Below, one piece after another: positions 14,561 to 23,133 of a stretch of 64,000 nt of DNA. The translations under genes and the position numbers were made by a program. The notes beneath the pieces are model-generated. The model saw only the letters and a list, made by a program, of their open reading frames with translations, did no database searches and was not told the origin of the DNA. The DNA is from a virus. The DNA lies in IMG/VR virus record IMGVR_UViG_3300030328_002748, positions 1-64,000 of that record; one strand, 5' to 3'. How positions within the stretch are numbered: the stretch's first letter is position 1; each line of letters starts with the position of its first letter.

Positions 14561-15457
14561 ATGTCTTTTTCAGACCTTAAAAAACAATCCAAATTGGGTT
14601 CTCTAACATCTAAATTGGTTAGAGAAGTCGAGAAGATGAACAATACTGGTGGAGGTGGTGATGACCGTCTCTGGAAACCAGAGGTAGATAAATCAGGTAA
14701 CGGTTATGCTGTTATTCGTTTCCTACCAGCACCAAACAACGAAGATATTCCTTGGGTAAAATTATACAAACATGCTTTCCAAGGCCCTGGCGGTTGGTAC
14801 ATAGAGAACTCTTTGACCACTCTTGGTCAGAAAGATCCTGTTTCAGAGTACAATACTACTCTATGGAACAATGGTACTGATGCAGGTAAAGAAACTGCAC
14901 GTAAACAGAAACGTAAGTTAGAGTATTATGCCAACATCTATGTTGTAAAAGATCCTACTAACCCTGAGAATGAGGGTGGTGTATTCCTTTACAGATTTGG
15001 TAAGAAAATCTTTGACAAGGTTATGGCAGCAATGCAACCAGAGTTTGAGGATGAGGAAGCGATCAATCCTTTTGACTTCTGGCAGGGTGCAGACTTCAAG
15101 ATTAAGATCAAGAAGGTTGCTGGATTCTGGAACTATGATAGTTCTGAGTTTGCTTCCCCATCACAAGTTTTAGATGGTGATGATGATGCTCTTGAAGCTC
15201 TTTGGAAGAAAGAGTATTCTCTTCAAGAACTCATTGCACCAGAAAAGTTCAAGTCTTATGATGAGTTGAAGACTCGTCTTAATGCTGTTCTTGCTACACG
15301 ACCAGTTCGTGAGAGTGAAGACTTGGAGAATGAAAGTGAAGGTCGTGGTTCTTATGAGCCTGAAGTCAATCTTAAAGAGAAGGTTTCTGCACCAGCAGCA
15401 TCCGACTCCGATGAAGATGAAGCTTTAAGTTACTTCCAAAAACTTGCTGAAGTCTAA
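14561..15457 (+). CDS. 32: Single-stranded DNA-binding protein gp32
   Basis: 298 aa. The order basic N-terminal LAST-type region (KKQSKLGSLTSKLVREVEK), OB core (WKPEVDKSGNGYAVIRFLP; ANIYVVKDPTNPENEGGVFL; YRFGKKIFDKV) and acidic C-tail (SDSDEDEALSYFQKLAEV) follows T4 gp32. The three T4 zinc-ligand Cys are all replaced and the protein has no Cys at all, though the His of KLYKHAF remains. It coats replication and recombination intermediates and recruits gp59 and others through the acidic tail. Confidence 0.95.
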   Translation: MSFSDLKKQSKLGSLTSKLVREVEKMNNTGGGGDDRLWKPEVDKSGNGYAVIRFLPAPNNEDIPWVKLYKHAFQGPGGWYIENSLTTLGQKDPVSEYNTTLWNNGTDAGKETARKQKRKLEYYANIYVVKDPTNPENEGGVFLYRFGKKIFDKVMAAMQPEFEDEEAINPFDFWQGADFKIKIKKVAGFWNYDSSEFASPSQVLDGDDDALEALWKKEYSLQELIAPEKFKSYDELKTRLNAVLATRPVRESEDLENESEGRGSYEPEVNLKEKVSAPAASDSDEDEALSYFQKLAEV

Positions 15458-15502
15458 GCCATATTATTCCGGCTTTTAATTCAAAAAAAGCGCAAAAAAA
15501 AG
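15455..15502 (+). repeat. 3' element shared with psbA downstream region (copy 2)
   Basis: From the gp32 stop: GCCATATTATT-CGGCTTTTAATTC-AAAAAAAGCG-C-AAAAAAAA, nearly the same as 193-238 after psbA. It leads into the terminator at 15506. Both genes are expected to be very highly expressed. Confidence 0.6.
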
Positions 15503-15505
15503 TCT

Positions 15506-15543
15506 GGAGGCTTTTGACCCGTCAGGGTCGGCCTCCTTTTTTT
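15506..15543 (+). terminator. Terminator between gp32 and convergent gp53
   Basis: GGAGGC ... GCCTCC with an inner GACCC-GTCA-GGGTC hairpin, then a T8 run. It separates gp32 from the minus-strand gp53 gene, whose stop is at 15547. The A-run on the left side may let it work for the minus strand too. Confidence 0.88.
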
Positions 15544-15546
15544 GTG

Positions 15547-16200
15547 TCAACTTGTAATTCTTATATTTTCGGTCTTTTTGAGGGTTTTGCTAATATAGTT
15601 GGAATTCTTGTTATAACGCATAATATTCTTTAAATCAGTTATTACGTTATCTAATAAATCTACACGAATTAGTTGAATATTCCTTTTATCCTCATTTAGT
15701 TTAATTTCTTGTTCCCACACTGTAACTGGTCTTTGAGGTGTAACCTTCTCTAATTGACCACCTTTAACATATGTTAATTGGTAATCTTCATCCACCCATA
15801 ATCCAGCTGGGACTAATAGTTGATTTTTATAATCTCTCCACTCTATTGTTTCCCAATGATGGACAGATCCTAATTCTTTTTCAGTATATTTTTCATTAAC
15901 AAATACACTAAAGTCATATTGTGATAATGGCCATTCATTACGTATATCAATAATATTATTCGATACTAAAACAATCCAATCATAGTCTGCACTACCATAG
16001 TATTTTTCTGCAACTTGATCGGGTCTGTCATCACCAACAATCTGATATTTTTCAAATACTGAAATAATACTTTGAAAATCATCACGTAATTTTGCCCGTC
16101 TGAACATATTCTTTACTTGAACGGTAGATGTATTACTACTCTTATCGTTAAGTAAAGAACTATATTCTAAATTTGGTAATTGGCTAAAATAATTTGACAT
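15547..16200 (-). CDS. 53: Baseplate wedge protein gp53
   Basis: 217 aa. N-terminal MSNYFSQLPNLEY, then a LysM-like segment (GDDRPDQVAEKYYGSADYDW, IVLVSNNIIDIRNEWPLS) and a C-terminal extension, matching the T4 gp53 layout (196 aa), which ties neighbouring wedges in the baseplate. Part of a four-gene minus-strand block with gp48 and gp4. Confidence 0.9.
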   Translation of the reverse strand: MSNYFSQLPNLEYSSLLNDKSSNTSTVQVKNMFRRAKLRDDFQSIISVFEKYQIVGDDRPDQVAEKYYGSADYDWIVLVSNNIIDIRNEWPLSQYDFSVFVNEKYTEKELGSVHHWETIEWRDYKNQLLVPAGLWVDEDYQLTYVKGGQLEKVTPQRPVTVWEQEIKLNEDKRNIQLIRVDLLDNVITDLKNIMRYNKNSNYISKTLKKTENIRITS

Positions 16201-16201
16201 T

Positions 16202-17653
16202 TTAGAATCCTACATCGTCTGGTTCAAAACCACCATCACGATAATCTCTATCGTATAGAGGTGTAAGTTCACTAAAGCTCATTGTTACGATAGTGGATAT
16301 TGGTTGTGAATCATCACCATAAGATTGCCATCTTCCAGTACCACCTGTGTAATCAACGTTGAGATTTGTCATTGCACAAGTCTTAAATTTATTTAATCCT
16401 TTTATTTCTTCATTCCTTGTTGAACCTCTTCTATATTGAATTCTCCATACACATGGACTACCTAATAACATATTTGATCCACCTTTAAAGTTTCCTACTT
16501 GTGGTGGGGCCTTTCTCACAGCCATTCGTTCTTTTAATGTACGAACGATAGATCTTACTATTTTTGCTTCATCTGTATTTCTTGGACTAAAACGTACTTG
16601 GAAATTGAATATTCTTAAGCCAGGGCCAGTGAATAGTAGTTCTAAGTTAGTATTTTCTATAAATCCAGTGGTTCTAGTAATAACAGCACCAACATCTACA
16701 TTTAGACCAACAACACTAGCTGCACCAGCTGCAGCTCCTAATAATAATCTTCTTCTAATAAAAGTAGATCCTGCTGTATTTCCAAAAGCTTTACCTAACT
16801 CACCAACATAACCCAAACTACTCTTTAAGAAATTTTGATTAGTTAAATCTTGTAAAGAAGCTGTTTTCTCTTTATCATTAAATTTATCACCTGCCAAAAG
16901 CCTCTCAGATGTGGGATTAAAGAGTTCACCAGCAACACTACTAAAACTATTAGCTCCCCAGTTTACACTATTTTGATCCGCAATCTGGTTAGGCATTGGG
17001 ATTATAATAGTTTCAAGTAATTTTGAATTATTTGTTCGTGACCATTGAGGCCGATCATAATCTTTATCAACTTTTGGAAGATTTTTAGCAGGTTCGTATC
17101 GTGCAGCAGTTATAGCTAAATGATCTTGTACTTTAAGATCCATATCAATTGGATACTTAAGGACTGAATAATTTGCATAACCACCTCCTACTGGGCCTGG
17201 GCCACCACCCTTGGCTCCTGTATATTCACTATTAGGAGTAGTTACCCCTGTAGTAACTTCTGATGTTCCTTCACTTTTATCATCGACATCATTGCCGGAA
17301 TTAAAATATTTCTTGTAAATTATACTAGATTTAGGCCATTTTTCTATTATATCTAAATCATTCTTATGAAAATCTAAACTAAGATCTACTGCTTCATTTC
17401 TATAAAAGCTAATTTGTTCAAGTGGATTATCACCACTAAAATATTGGTTAATCTCTGTATCACTAAAATTAAAATCAGTATCCCAAACGTTATATTGCAA
17501 TTCTGATACAGGAGATTCCGAATACAATAAAGTTCCTGTATTAGTTCTATATTCGTTTATATTTTCAATAGAATATACCTTATACAAGTCTAAGTCTGTA
17601 TCAAGAATTACAAATGTGTTATTATTAGCTAATAAATTACCTTTTATTTCCAT
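16202..17653 (-). CDS. 48: Baseplate tail-tube cap gp48
   Basis: 483 aa from the ATG at 17653, which shares a TAATG overlap with the upstream gene; a start at 17668 would be five codons longer. The C-terminal half (GLRIFNFQVRFSPRNTDEAK, IVRSIVRTLKERMA, NLNVDYTG, MSFSELTPLYDRDY) is the tail-tube-fold signature of gp48/gp54/gp19. T4 gp48 is 364 aa; the extra length is N-terminal. It caps the hub and starts the tube. Confidence 0.88.
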   Translation of the reverse strand: MEIKGNLLANNNTFVILDTDLDLYKVYSIENINEYRTNTGTLLYSESPVSELQYNVWDTDFNFSDTEINQYFSGDNPLEQISFYRNEAVDLSLDFHKNDLDIIEKWPKSSIIYKKYFNSGNDVDDKSEGTSEVTTGVTTPNSEYTGAKGGGPGPVGGGYANYSVLKYPIDMDLKVQDHLAITAARYEPAKNLPKVDKDYDRPQWSRTNNSKLLETIIIPMPNQIADQNSVNWGANSFSSVAGELFNPTSERLLAGDKFNDKEKTASLQDLTNQNFLKSSLGYVGELGKAFGNTAGSTFIRRRLLLGAAAGAASVVGLNVDVGAVITRTTGFIENTNLELLFTGPGLRIFNFQVRFSPRNTDEAKIVRSIVRTLKERMAVRKAPPQVGNFKGGSNMLLGSPCVWRIQYRRGSTRNEEIKGLNKFKTCAMTNLNVDYTGGTGRWQSYGDDSQPISTIVTMSFSELTPLYDRDYRDGGFEPDDVGF

Positions 17654-18162
17654 TATCCTACCCTCCATACTTTATAGGAAGGATATTGAGTACCAATTTT
17701 GGTATCTATAAATTCTTCGACAGGTAACATTGATACGTCAGCCATTTCTGATTCTGGAACTTTCATAATCTGACTTTGTACCCCCTCAAAATAATATCTA
17801 TGAATAGTAGAATTGGGTACAATTACACCATCGGCATTATTTATCAAGCTAGATGCAACAGCTTCTCTTAACTTTGGTTTTAGGTAATGCATATTTGCAC
17901 CCATAAAACCATCCTTATTAACACTAGTTATATAAGTTAATGGGTATATGTCATAATATTTAAGTTTTTCTGGTTTAGTAGCTTGATATGAAAAGAAATA
18001 CATATCACCAGCATCTACACCATTAGATACTTCACCAAATGAGGCCGAATCATCATATTCAGGTTCTTGATATTCTCCTAGTATAGAGAATAATGCATCA
18101 CGATATTTTCTTTTAGGTGCTTTTTGACCTACTTGATCATAAATGTTTTGTAGTATGCTCAT
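17653..18162 (-). CDS. Probable virion structural protein, 169 aa
   Basis: Between gp4 and gp48 on the minus strand with ATGA-type overlaps on both sides. MSILQNIYDQVGQKAPKRKYRDAL, then a beta-rich region with many Tyr and Phe. Context says baseplate or tail. No T4 counterpart recognised. Confidence 0.7.
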   Translation of the reverse strand: MSILQNIYDQVGQKAPKRKYRDALFSILGEYQEPEYDDSASFGEVSNGVDAGDMYFFSYQATKPEKLKYYDIYPLTYITSVNKDGFMGANMHYLKPKLREAVASSLINNADGVIVPNSTIHRYYFEGVQSQIMKVPESEMADVSMLPVEEFIDTKIGTQYPSYKVWRVG

Positions 18163-18599
18163 TTGATACCCAGTTCTTTTTCAGTAAAGATTTTAAATTC
18201 CCATGATCTATCATCACAGAAGTTCTTTGCAGCTTCCCATTTAGCTTGATTCACACCCCATGTATAAACCTCATTTAACCAAGTCTTTGTTTTCTTAGTT
18301 GGGTTTACTTTGGGTTGTTTACATTGTTTTGCTGGTTTTACCTCAACCATCATCTTTCGTAATTTTCCAGATGAATCTTTATACTTTATGGTAAAATCGG
18401 GGAAGTATCGATGCCATCGACCATCTACAGGAGATTTATATGGAATTGCAATTTCTTCACTTGCCCATTGTAATACAGTACTTTGTGTATCACAGTAGAC
18501 CATAAATTTACGTTCCCACAGAGAACGATATACAATACCCGTGGGATCTCCTTTGTATTTCTTTGGATTTGATGGTTTAAAACGACCAGAATAAGCCAT
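18159..18599 (-). CDS. 4: Head completion nuclease gp4
   Basis: 146 aa. RSLWERKFMVYCD, WASEEIAIPYKSPVDGRWHR, YFPDFTIKY and MVEVKPAKQ are the T4 gp4 (gp50/65) blocks; Glu in WERKF, Asp in FPDF and E-x-K in VEVKP form a TnsA/PD-(D/E)XK-like nuclease site. It trims or completes packaged DNA ends before tail joining. First gene of the minus-strand block; a divergent late promoter for gp54 lies at its 5' side. Confidence 0.92.
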   Translation of the reverse strand: MAYSGRFKPSNPKKYKGDPTGIVYRSLWERKFMVYCDTQSTVLQWASEEIAIPYKSPVDGRWHRYFPDFTIKYKDSSGKLRKMMVEVKPAKQCKQPKVNPTKKTKTWLNEVYTWGVNQAKWEAAKNFCDDRSWEFKIFTEKELGIK

Positions 18600-18606
18600 C
18601 TAAATA
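18600..18606 (+). promoter_or_regulatory. Late promoter (CTAAATA)
   Basis: CTAAATA about 35 bases before the gp54 ATG, in the short divergent gap with gp4. Confidence 0.6.
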
Positions 18607-18640
18607 AAACATAACAAGCCTTTTAATATTTAGAGCCATC

Positions 18641-19567
18641 ATGGCAGATAAAAGATTTACAGGTGGTGCTTATCAAATTGATGATTTGAGAGGTAGGTTC
18701 CAAACAGTAGCTACTGACGATCAGTATCAAGTATTTTTTAATATGAAAGGTGCTTTGGTTGATATAGCTAAAGACCTTGGTATGGATTATAGATTTTTGA
18801 TAGAAGACTTAGGATTATATGTTGCGGATGCGGTATTGCCTGGATCATCATTTGCCGATGTAGAAATTTCTGGAGATAGACAAGGTATTACAGAAAGAAA
18901 TCCTTTTCAAAGAATATATGATGATGTAACTTTCAGTTTTTATGTTGATAGAAATTATCAAGTTTTAAGATTCTTTGAATCATGGATTCAGTATATTAAT
19001 CCTTTGGTTAGTAATACAAGGGGAATTGCTGCTAATCAGGTGATGAGATTTAGTTATCCTGATAATTATAAAGGTGAAATGATAATAACTAAGTTCAATA
19101 AAGATTTAACTGCAAGAAGTAAAAACTATGGATTTGGTAATTCTTTAGTGGATTATCTGGATCAATTAAGTTATAGATTCTTCCGTGTATGGCCTTATTC
19201 TTTGGCATCAACTCCTGTAAGTTATCAAGGACAAAGTTTATTGAGAGTTAACGTAACCTTTAGATATGATCGATATATTGTTAGTGAAGTAACTAGGCCA
19301 GTTCAACCTCCTCGTGGAGGCAGAATAAGATATTCTGCATATGGTACAGAAGATTATAGTTTTGGATCTCAGAAGGATAATAATACTACTACGAGTAATA
19401 ATACTATAGCTGGTACTAATGTAGATGATATGGGTAAAGGTTTCTATAATGTTAATACCCAAAAAGGAGATGGGTGGAGTTGGAGTAACTTGAATCCTTG
19501 GAATTGGAATTGGAAATTTGAAAAACCTAGTAATTGGAACATCAAGGACAGTACTAAACCAAAATAA
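18641..19567 (+). CDS. 54: Baseplate tail-tube initiator gp54
   Basis: 308 aa, close to T4 gp54 (320 aa). LYVADAVLPGSSFADVEISG, RIYDDVTFSFYVDRNYQVLRFF, GFGNSLVDYLDQLSYRFFRVWP and LRVNVTFRYDRYIV are tail-tube-fold strands of gp48/54/19. gp54 sits between gp48 and the first gp19 ring. The C-terminus is an unusual Trp/Asn-rich tail (WSWSNLNPWNWNWKFEKPSN). Confidence 0.85.
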   Translation: MADKRFTGGAYQIDDLRGRFQTVATDDQYQVFFNMKGALVDIAKDLGMDYRFLIEDLGLYVADAVLPGSSFADVEISGDRQGITERNPFQRIYDDVTFSFYVDRNYQVLRFFESWIQYINPLVSNTRGIAANQVMRFSYPDNYKGEMIITKFNKDLTARSKNYGFGNSLVDYLDQLSYRFFRVWPYSLASTPVSYQGQSLLRVNVTFRYDRYIVSEVTRPVQPPRGGRIRYSAYGTEDYSFGSQKDNNTTTSNNTIAGTNVDDMGKGFYNVNTQKGDGWSWSNLNPWNWNWKFEKPSNWNIKDSTKPK

Positions 19568-19597
19568 CCCACCTATATAAAATACTGAAAAAATATT

Positions 19598-20305
19598 ATG
19601 CCTTTACCAACAATTGCAACTCCTACGTTTGAACTGACGTTACCATCAAACGGAAAAAAAATTAAATACAGGCCTTTCTTAGTAAAGGAGGAAAAACTTC
19701 TTATTTTAGCTCTTGAGAGTCAAGACACTAAAGATATTACTCGGGCTATAAAGGATACTTTAAAAAAATGTATTCTTACAAGAGGTATTAAAGTAGATCA
19801 GTTGCCTACTTTCGATATTGAATATATTTTCTTGAATATAAGAGGAAGATCTGTTGGTGAAACTTTGAATCTTAATATTATTTGTCCTGATGATGGAAAG
19901 ACAACAGTTCCCGTAGCTTTGGGTGTTGATGAAATCCAAGTTGTTAAAAATGACGAACATACTCTTGACATTGATATTGATGGAAAATATAAAATAAGAA
20001 TGAAATATCCTACTTTGGATCAATTCATTACAAATAATTTTAATTTTCTTGATGAAAAGGCTGATGTCTTTAAGATAGTTTCTCAGTGTGTTGATCTTGT
20101 ATATGATGATGAGACTGCTTATGAAGATTTCAATGAAAAGGAGATGATTAAATTCCTTGAACAGTTTAGTTCTCAACAGTTCAAGAATATTGAAAATTTC
20201 TTTGTAACTATGCCTAAATTATCTCATACTCTTGAGGTTATTAACCCAAATACTAAGAAGAAAAATACTATATTATTGGAGGGCCTATCCGCTTTTTTCG
20301 GGTAG
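19598..20305 (+). CDS. 26: Baseplate hub assembly protein gp26
   Basis: 235 aa; T4 gp26 is 208 aa. LPSNGKKIKYRPFLVKEEKL, LALESQDTKDITRAIKDTLK, KKCILTRGI and VDQLPTFDIEYIFLNIRGRS are the characteristic blocks of the T4 baseplate protein family. It acts in hub assembly rather than in the finished virion core. Gene order gp26, gp51 position, ..., gp27 matches T4. Confidence 0.92.
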   Translation: MPLPTIATPTFELTLPSNGKKIKYRPFLVKEEKLLILALESQDTKDITRAIKDTLKKCILTRGIKVDQLPTFDIEYIFLNIRGRSVGETLNLNIICPDDGKTTVPVALGVDEIQVVKNDEHTLDIDIDGKYKIRMKYPTLDQFITNNFNFLDEKADVFKIVSQCVDLVYDDETAYEDFNEKEMIKFLEQFSSQQFKNIENFFVTMPKLSHTLEVINPNTKKKNTILLEGLSAFFG

Positions 20306-20307
20306 GT

Positions 20308-20490
20308 ATGGCTTACATCTCCGCTGAGTCATACTATAATTTAAACTTCTCATTGATGCAATACCATAAATATTCTTTGACGGAGATTGAGAATATGATG
20401 CCCTTTGAAAGGGATATATATGTTTCCTTACTTAAGAATTATCTTGAGGCTGAGAAACTCAAACATCAACAAGAACACGGATTAAGTTAA
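20308..20490 (+). CDS. Small protein at the gp51 position
   Basis: 60 aa (MAYISAESYYNLNFSLMQYH..., FERDIYVSLLKNYLEAEKLK). It follows gp26 by two bases, and in T4 gene 51 (hub assembly catalyst, 249 aa) lies here. A much shortened functional analogue is plausible, but sequence alone does not prove it. TAATG overlap with the next gene. Confidence 0.65.
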   Translation: MAYISAESYYNLNFSLMQYHKYSLTEIENMMPFERDIYVSLLKNYLEAEKLKHQQEHGLS

Positions 20491-21932
20491 TGGGAGGAGC
20501 ATTATCAATTGGCGCATGGATGACCAAGACCCTTAAGGGCCTTGGATGGGCTATGGTTGCCGACAAGGCAGTGGATTGGACTACAAATTTTTTTAAAGGT
20601 AAAGCCCAAGATGCTAAGGATGCTTTTACTGGAAAGAAAACTGATCCTGATAAGGCAAAAAGTTTTATTTCAGGAGAGCCTTTAAGAGATAGTAATATTA
20701 AAGATACGGAACCAGATATTCAAGCAGTTGATAAACTTGGAGAACCACTTTTAATGGTTCCTCCTCAAGCACCTACTGTTCCAAATTTACTGCCGCCAGG
20801 AGCTCCACTTGGCATTACTACTGGTGAAGATACGACTATAGATTTTATAGTAAGAGAAATTAATAATATTAATTATAATGTGCAACAAATTGCCTGGGCA
20901 ATGGCACAAAATTCTGCGATTGATGCAGAGTTTAGGGAGTATCTTATACAAGAACAAAAGAGAGTATTAGCTGATAGGGGTAAAGAGGCTTCAAAACAGA
21001 AATCAAAGACTTCTAGAAAATTTGCTCAACAGATGAAACAGGCCACTGTTGATCCAATAAGAAGAAATTTACAATCAGCAGCAACACAGTTGGGAGGTGG
21101 TTTACTTGGTTATGCTGCATTGGTTGGTATTAGTGGTGTTCAACAATTAATGGATAATATAACTGGGAAGAATAAGAAAACTAATCAAGAAACTTTATTA
21201 AATGCCTTTAAAGATCAACCTCAAGCTATTAAATTGTTGGGTAGAATAAGGAAAGGTGAATCTGGTAATCAGTATGATGCAATATTTGATAGAGGTAATT
21301 TAAAAGATTTTGCTGAGGCCGAGGGTAAAGATATTACTAAAATGACTATAGATCAGGTAATAAAATTACAAAATGACTATAAAGAACATCAAAGAAAAAA
21401 AGGTGTGCCAGAAGAGGAAATTCGTGCTGGTATGGGTGCCTATCAGTTTAATGATGTTGCTACCGCTTTAGAAGGTACTAATATTAGTGGTAATCAGATG
21501 TTTGATACAAACGTTCAAGATGCTCTTGCTACTAATATGCTTAAAAATGCTGGATTAAAAGATTTTGCTGAAGGAAATCTATCAGTAGAAGAATTTGCGA
21601 ATAATTTGGCTAAAACCTTCCCTTCTATTAAGGGTGCTGATGGTAGTGGTATGTTTGAAGATATTGGTTTAAAAGGAACAAAAAATATCTTAGATGTACT
21701 TCAGAAATGGAATGAGACATTAAACTTGGAAGATGATACTGGTAACGAGGGTCTTAAAAGGTTACTAGACTTTTCTGAGACAGCAATATTACCAACTATA
21801 ACGAATGATATGAGAGATAAGAAGGATTTGAATCAAGAGAATTCTGGTGGTGTTGGTGGTAATGATTCTCCAGATCCTTTGGATCCAAATCCTATAGGAT
21901 CGCCATGGAAATCACTTTTAGGAGTTGATTGA
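20490..21932 (+). CDS. Baseplate hub protein with muramidase-like domain
   Basis: 480 aa. Residues 1-230 are Pro- and Gln-rich with helices, like tail-core proteins. Residues about 248-385 look lysozyme-like: GRIRKGESGNQYDAIFDRGN with candidate catalytic Glu257, and GMGAYQFNDVATAL (315-320 motif MGAYQF), as in phage muramidases with ESGxxxYD and AGRYQF. T4 carries the tail lysozyme inside gp5, and the gp5 here lacks it, so this protein probably digests peptidoglycan during tube penetration. The fold call is motif-based. Confidence 0.7.
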   Translation: MGGALSIGAWMTKTLKGLGWAMVADKAVDWTTNFFKGKAQDAKDAFTGKKTDPDKAKSFISGEPLRDSNIKDTEPDIQAVDKLGEPLLMVPPQAPTVPNLLPPGAPLGITTGEDTTIDFIVREINNINYNVQQIAWAMAQNSAIDAEFREYLIQEQKRVLADRGKEASKQKSKTSRKFAQQMKQATVDPIRRNLQSAATQLGGGLLGYAALVGISGVQQLMDNITGKNKKTNQETLLNAFKDQPQAIKLLGRIRKGESGNQYDAIFDRGNLKDFAEAEGKDITKMTIDQVIKLQNDYKEHQRKKGVPEEEIRAGMGAYQFNDVATALEGTNISGNQMFDTNVQDALATNMLKNAGLKDFAEGNLSVEEFANNLAKTFPSIKGADGSGMFEDIGLKGTKNILDVLQKWNETLNLEDDTGNEGLKRLLDFSETAILPTITNDMRDKKDLNQENSGGVGGNDSPDPLDPNPIGSPWKSLLGVD

Positions 21933-21933
21933 T

Positions 21934-23133
21934 ATGGCTAGATCTCAAAAGGAAACCGATCTTATTTTTGATACTTTAGCACAATCTTTAGCTAAAACTA
22001 ATAAGGATACTAATAGTATTATAAACATAATAAAGAGAGATATAGAAACAAGAACATCATCTTTAACTCAAATTAAAGATCTTAACTATAGATTGGCCAG
22101 ATATGGTGCAATGATTGCTGGTGAGATTGGATCTGCTGGTGCAAGATTTGGTGCAGGTGTTGAATGGGGTCTTTTATTTCCAGCAGGCGCAGTAAAAGAT
22201 CAACCGTGGATACCTCCTAAATCTGGCAAACCTCCTTTAGGTCAGGAACAAGAAGCATGGTCGATGGAAAATGTCTGGCAGATGGATCTTTCAAAGGTAT
22301 TTGGTAAAGTACCTGAATGGATTCCCAATCCCGAAGATGGAACGGTTTGGGATGAGGGTATTGATACACAACTAGGAGGCTTTCCTGTCCCAGAGGAAGG
22401 ATGGTTAGATGAGACTATAAAAAAACGAGATGAAAAACCTGAGATTAAAACGGGAACGGAACCATTTCCAGGCACCTCAACAGTAATTGAGAAGGAAGTA
22501 ACTGAGGAAAAATTTGAACCACAATATGTATTTTCTTCTCAATTAGAACAGTCAGTTGCAGCTATACAGAAGATGGATATAAATCAATTGAGTACTAAGG
22601 CTGCAGACCTTGATTCAATGTATAAAGATTTAATGGTAAGTAGGAGTAGTACTGAAAATCACAGGGCCTATGCTGCTATAACAAAAAGATTAGAGGAAAC
22701 TTTAATACAATTAGCTGCTGTTCAGGAACGACTAAAATCTTTAAACGCTATTACACCTACTGTTGATGGTGGTGTCACTATTACTGAATCACCAGAGATA
22801 AATTTTGAACAAGTAAAGGATGTTTTTACTATAACTCAAGTGTTACTTGATATTGCTGCTTTATTGGGTGTAACTGCTGGTGCTGCAGAACCAGGCTCAA
22901 CTGCTGCAGGTTTAACTCGTCTTGGTTTGCGTTTTCCAGCGTATCAAAGATTATTTCAAAGATTTTCGACTGGAAATCTCTTATCAAATGCATCTAATAC
23001 AAACTCAAATTCATTAGGTGGTGTGCCAATAGCCTTAAATAATAGTACAGGAGATCTTAATAATACGATAACTGACATTCAACAAACTGCTTCTGAACGG
23101 ATCTTTATTCAACCAGTACATACAATAACATGA
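21934..23133 (+). CDS. Tail/hub structural protein, 399 aa
   Basis: ATG 21934 (MARSQKETDLIFDTLAQSLA). Helical N-terminus, Pro- and Trp-rich middle, a second helical block (SVAAIQKMDINQLSTKAADL) and an Ala/Gly-rich hydrophobic stretch near residue 300 (VLLDIAALLGVTAGAA). Lies between the muramidase-like protein and gp27, at the gp28/gp29 position in T4 order, so hub or tape-measure function is inferred. ATGA overlap with gp27. Confidence 0.7.
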   Translation: MARSQKETDLIFDTLAQSLAKTNKDTNSIINIIKRDIETRTSSLTQIKDLNYRLARYGAMIAGEIGSAGARFGAGVEWGLLFPAGAVKDQPWIPPKSGKPPLGQEQEAWSMENVWQMDLSKVFGKVPEWIPNPEDGTVWDEGIDTQLGGFPVPEEGWLDETIKKRDEKPEIKTGTEPFPGTSTVIEKEVTEEKFEPQYVFSSQLEQSVAAIQKMDINQLSTKAADLDSMYKDLMVSRSSTENHRAYAAITKRLEETLIQLAAVQERLKSLNAITPTVDGGVTITESPEINFEQVKDVFTITQVLLDIAALLGVTAGAAEPGSTAAGLTRLGLRFPAYQRLFQRFSTGNLLSNASNTNSNSLGGVPIALNNSTGDLNNTITDIQQTASERIFIQPVHTIT

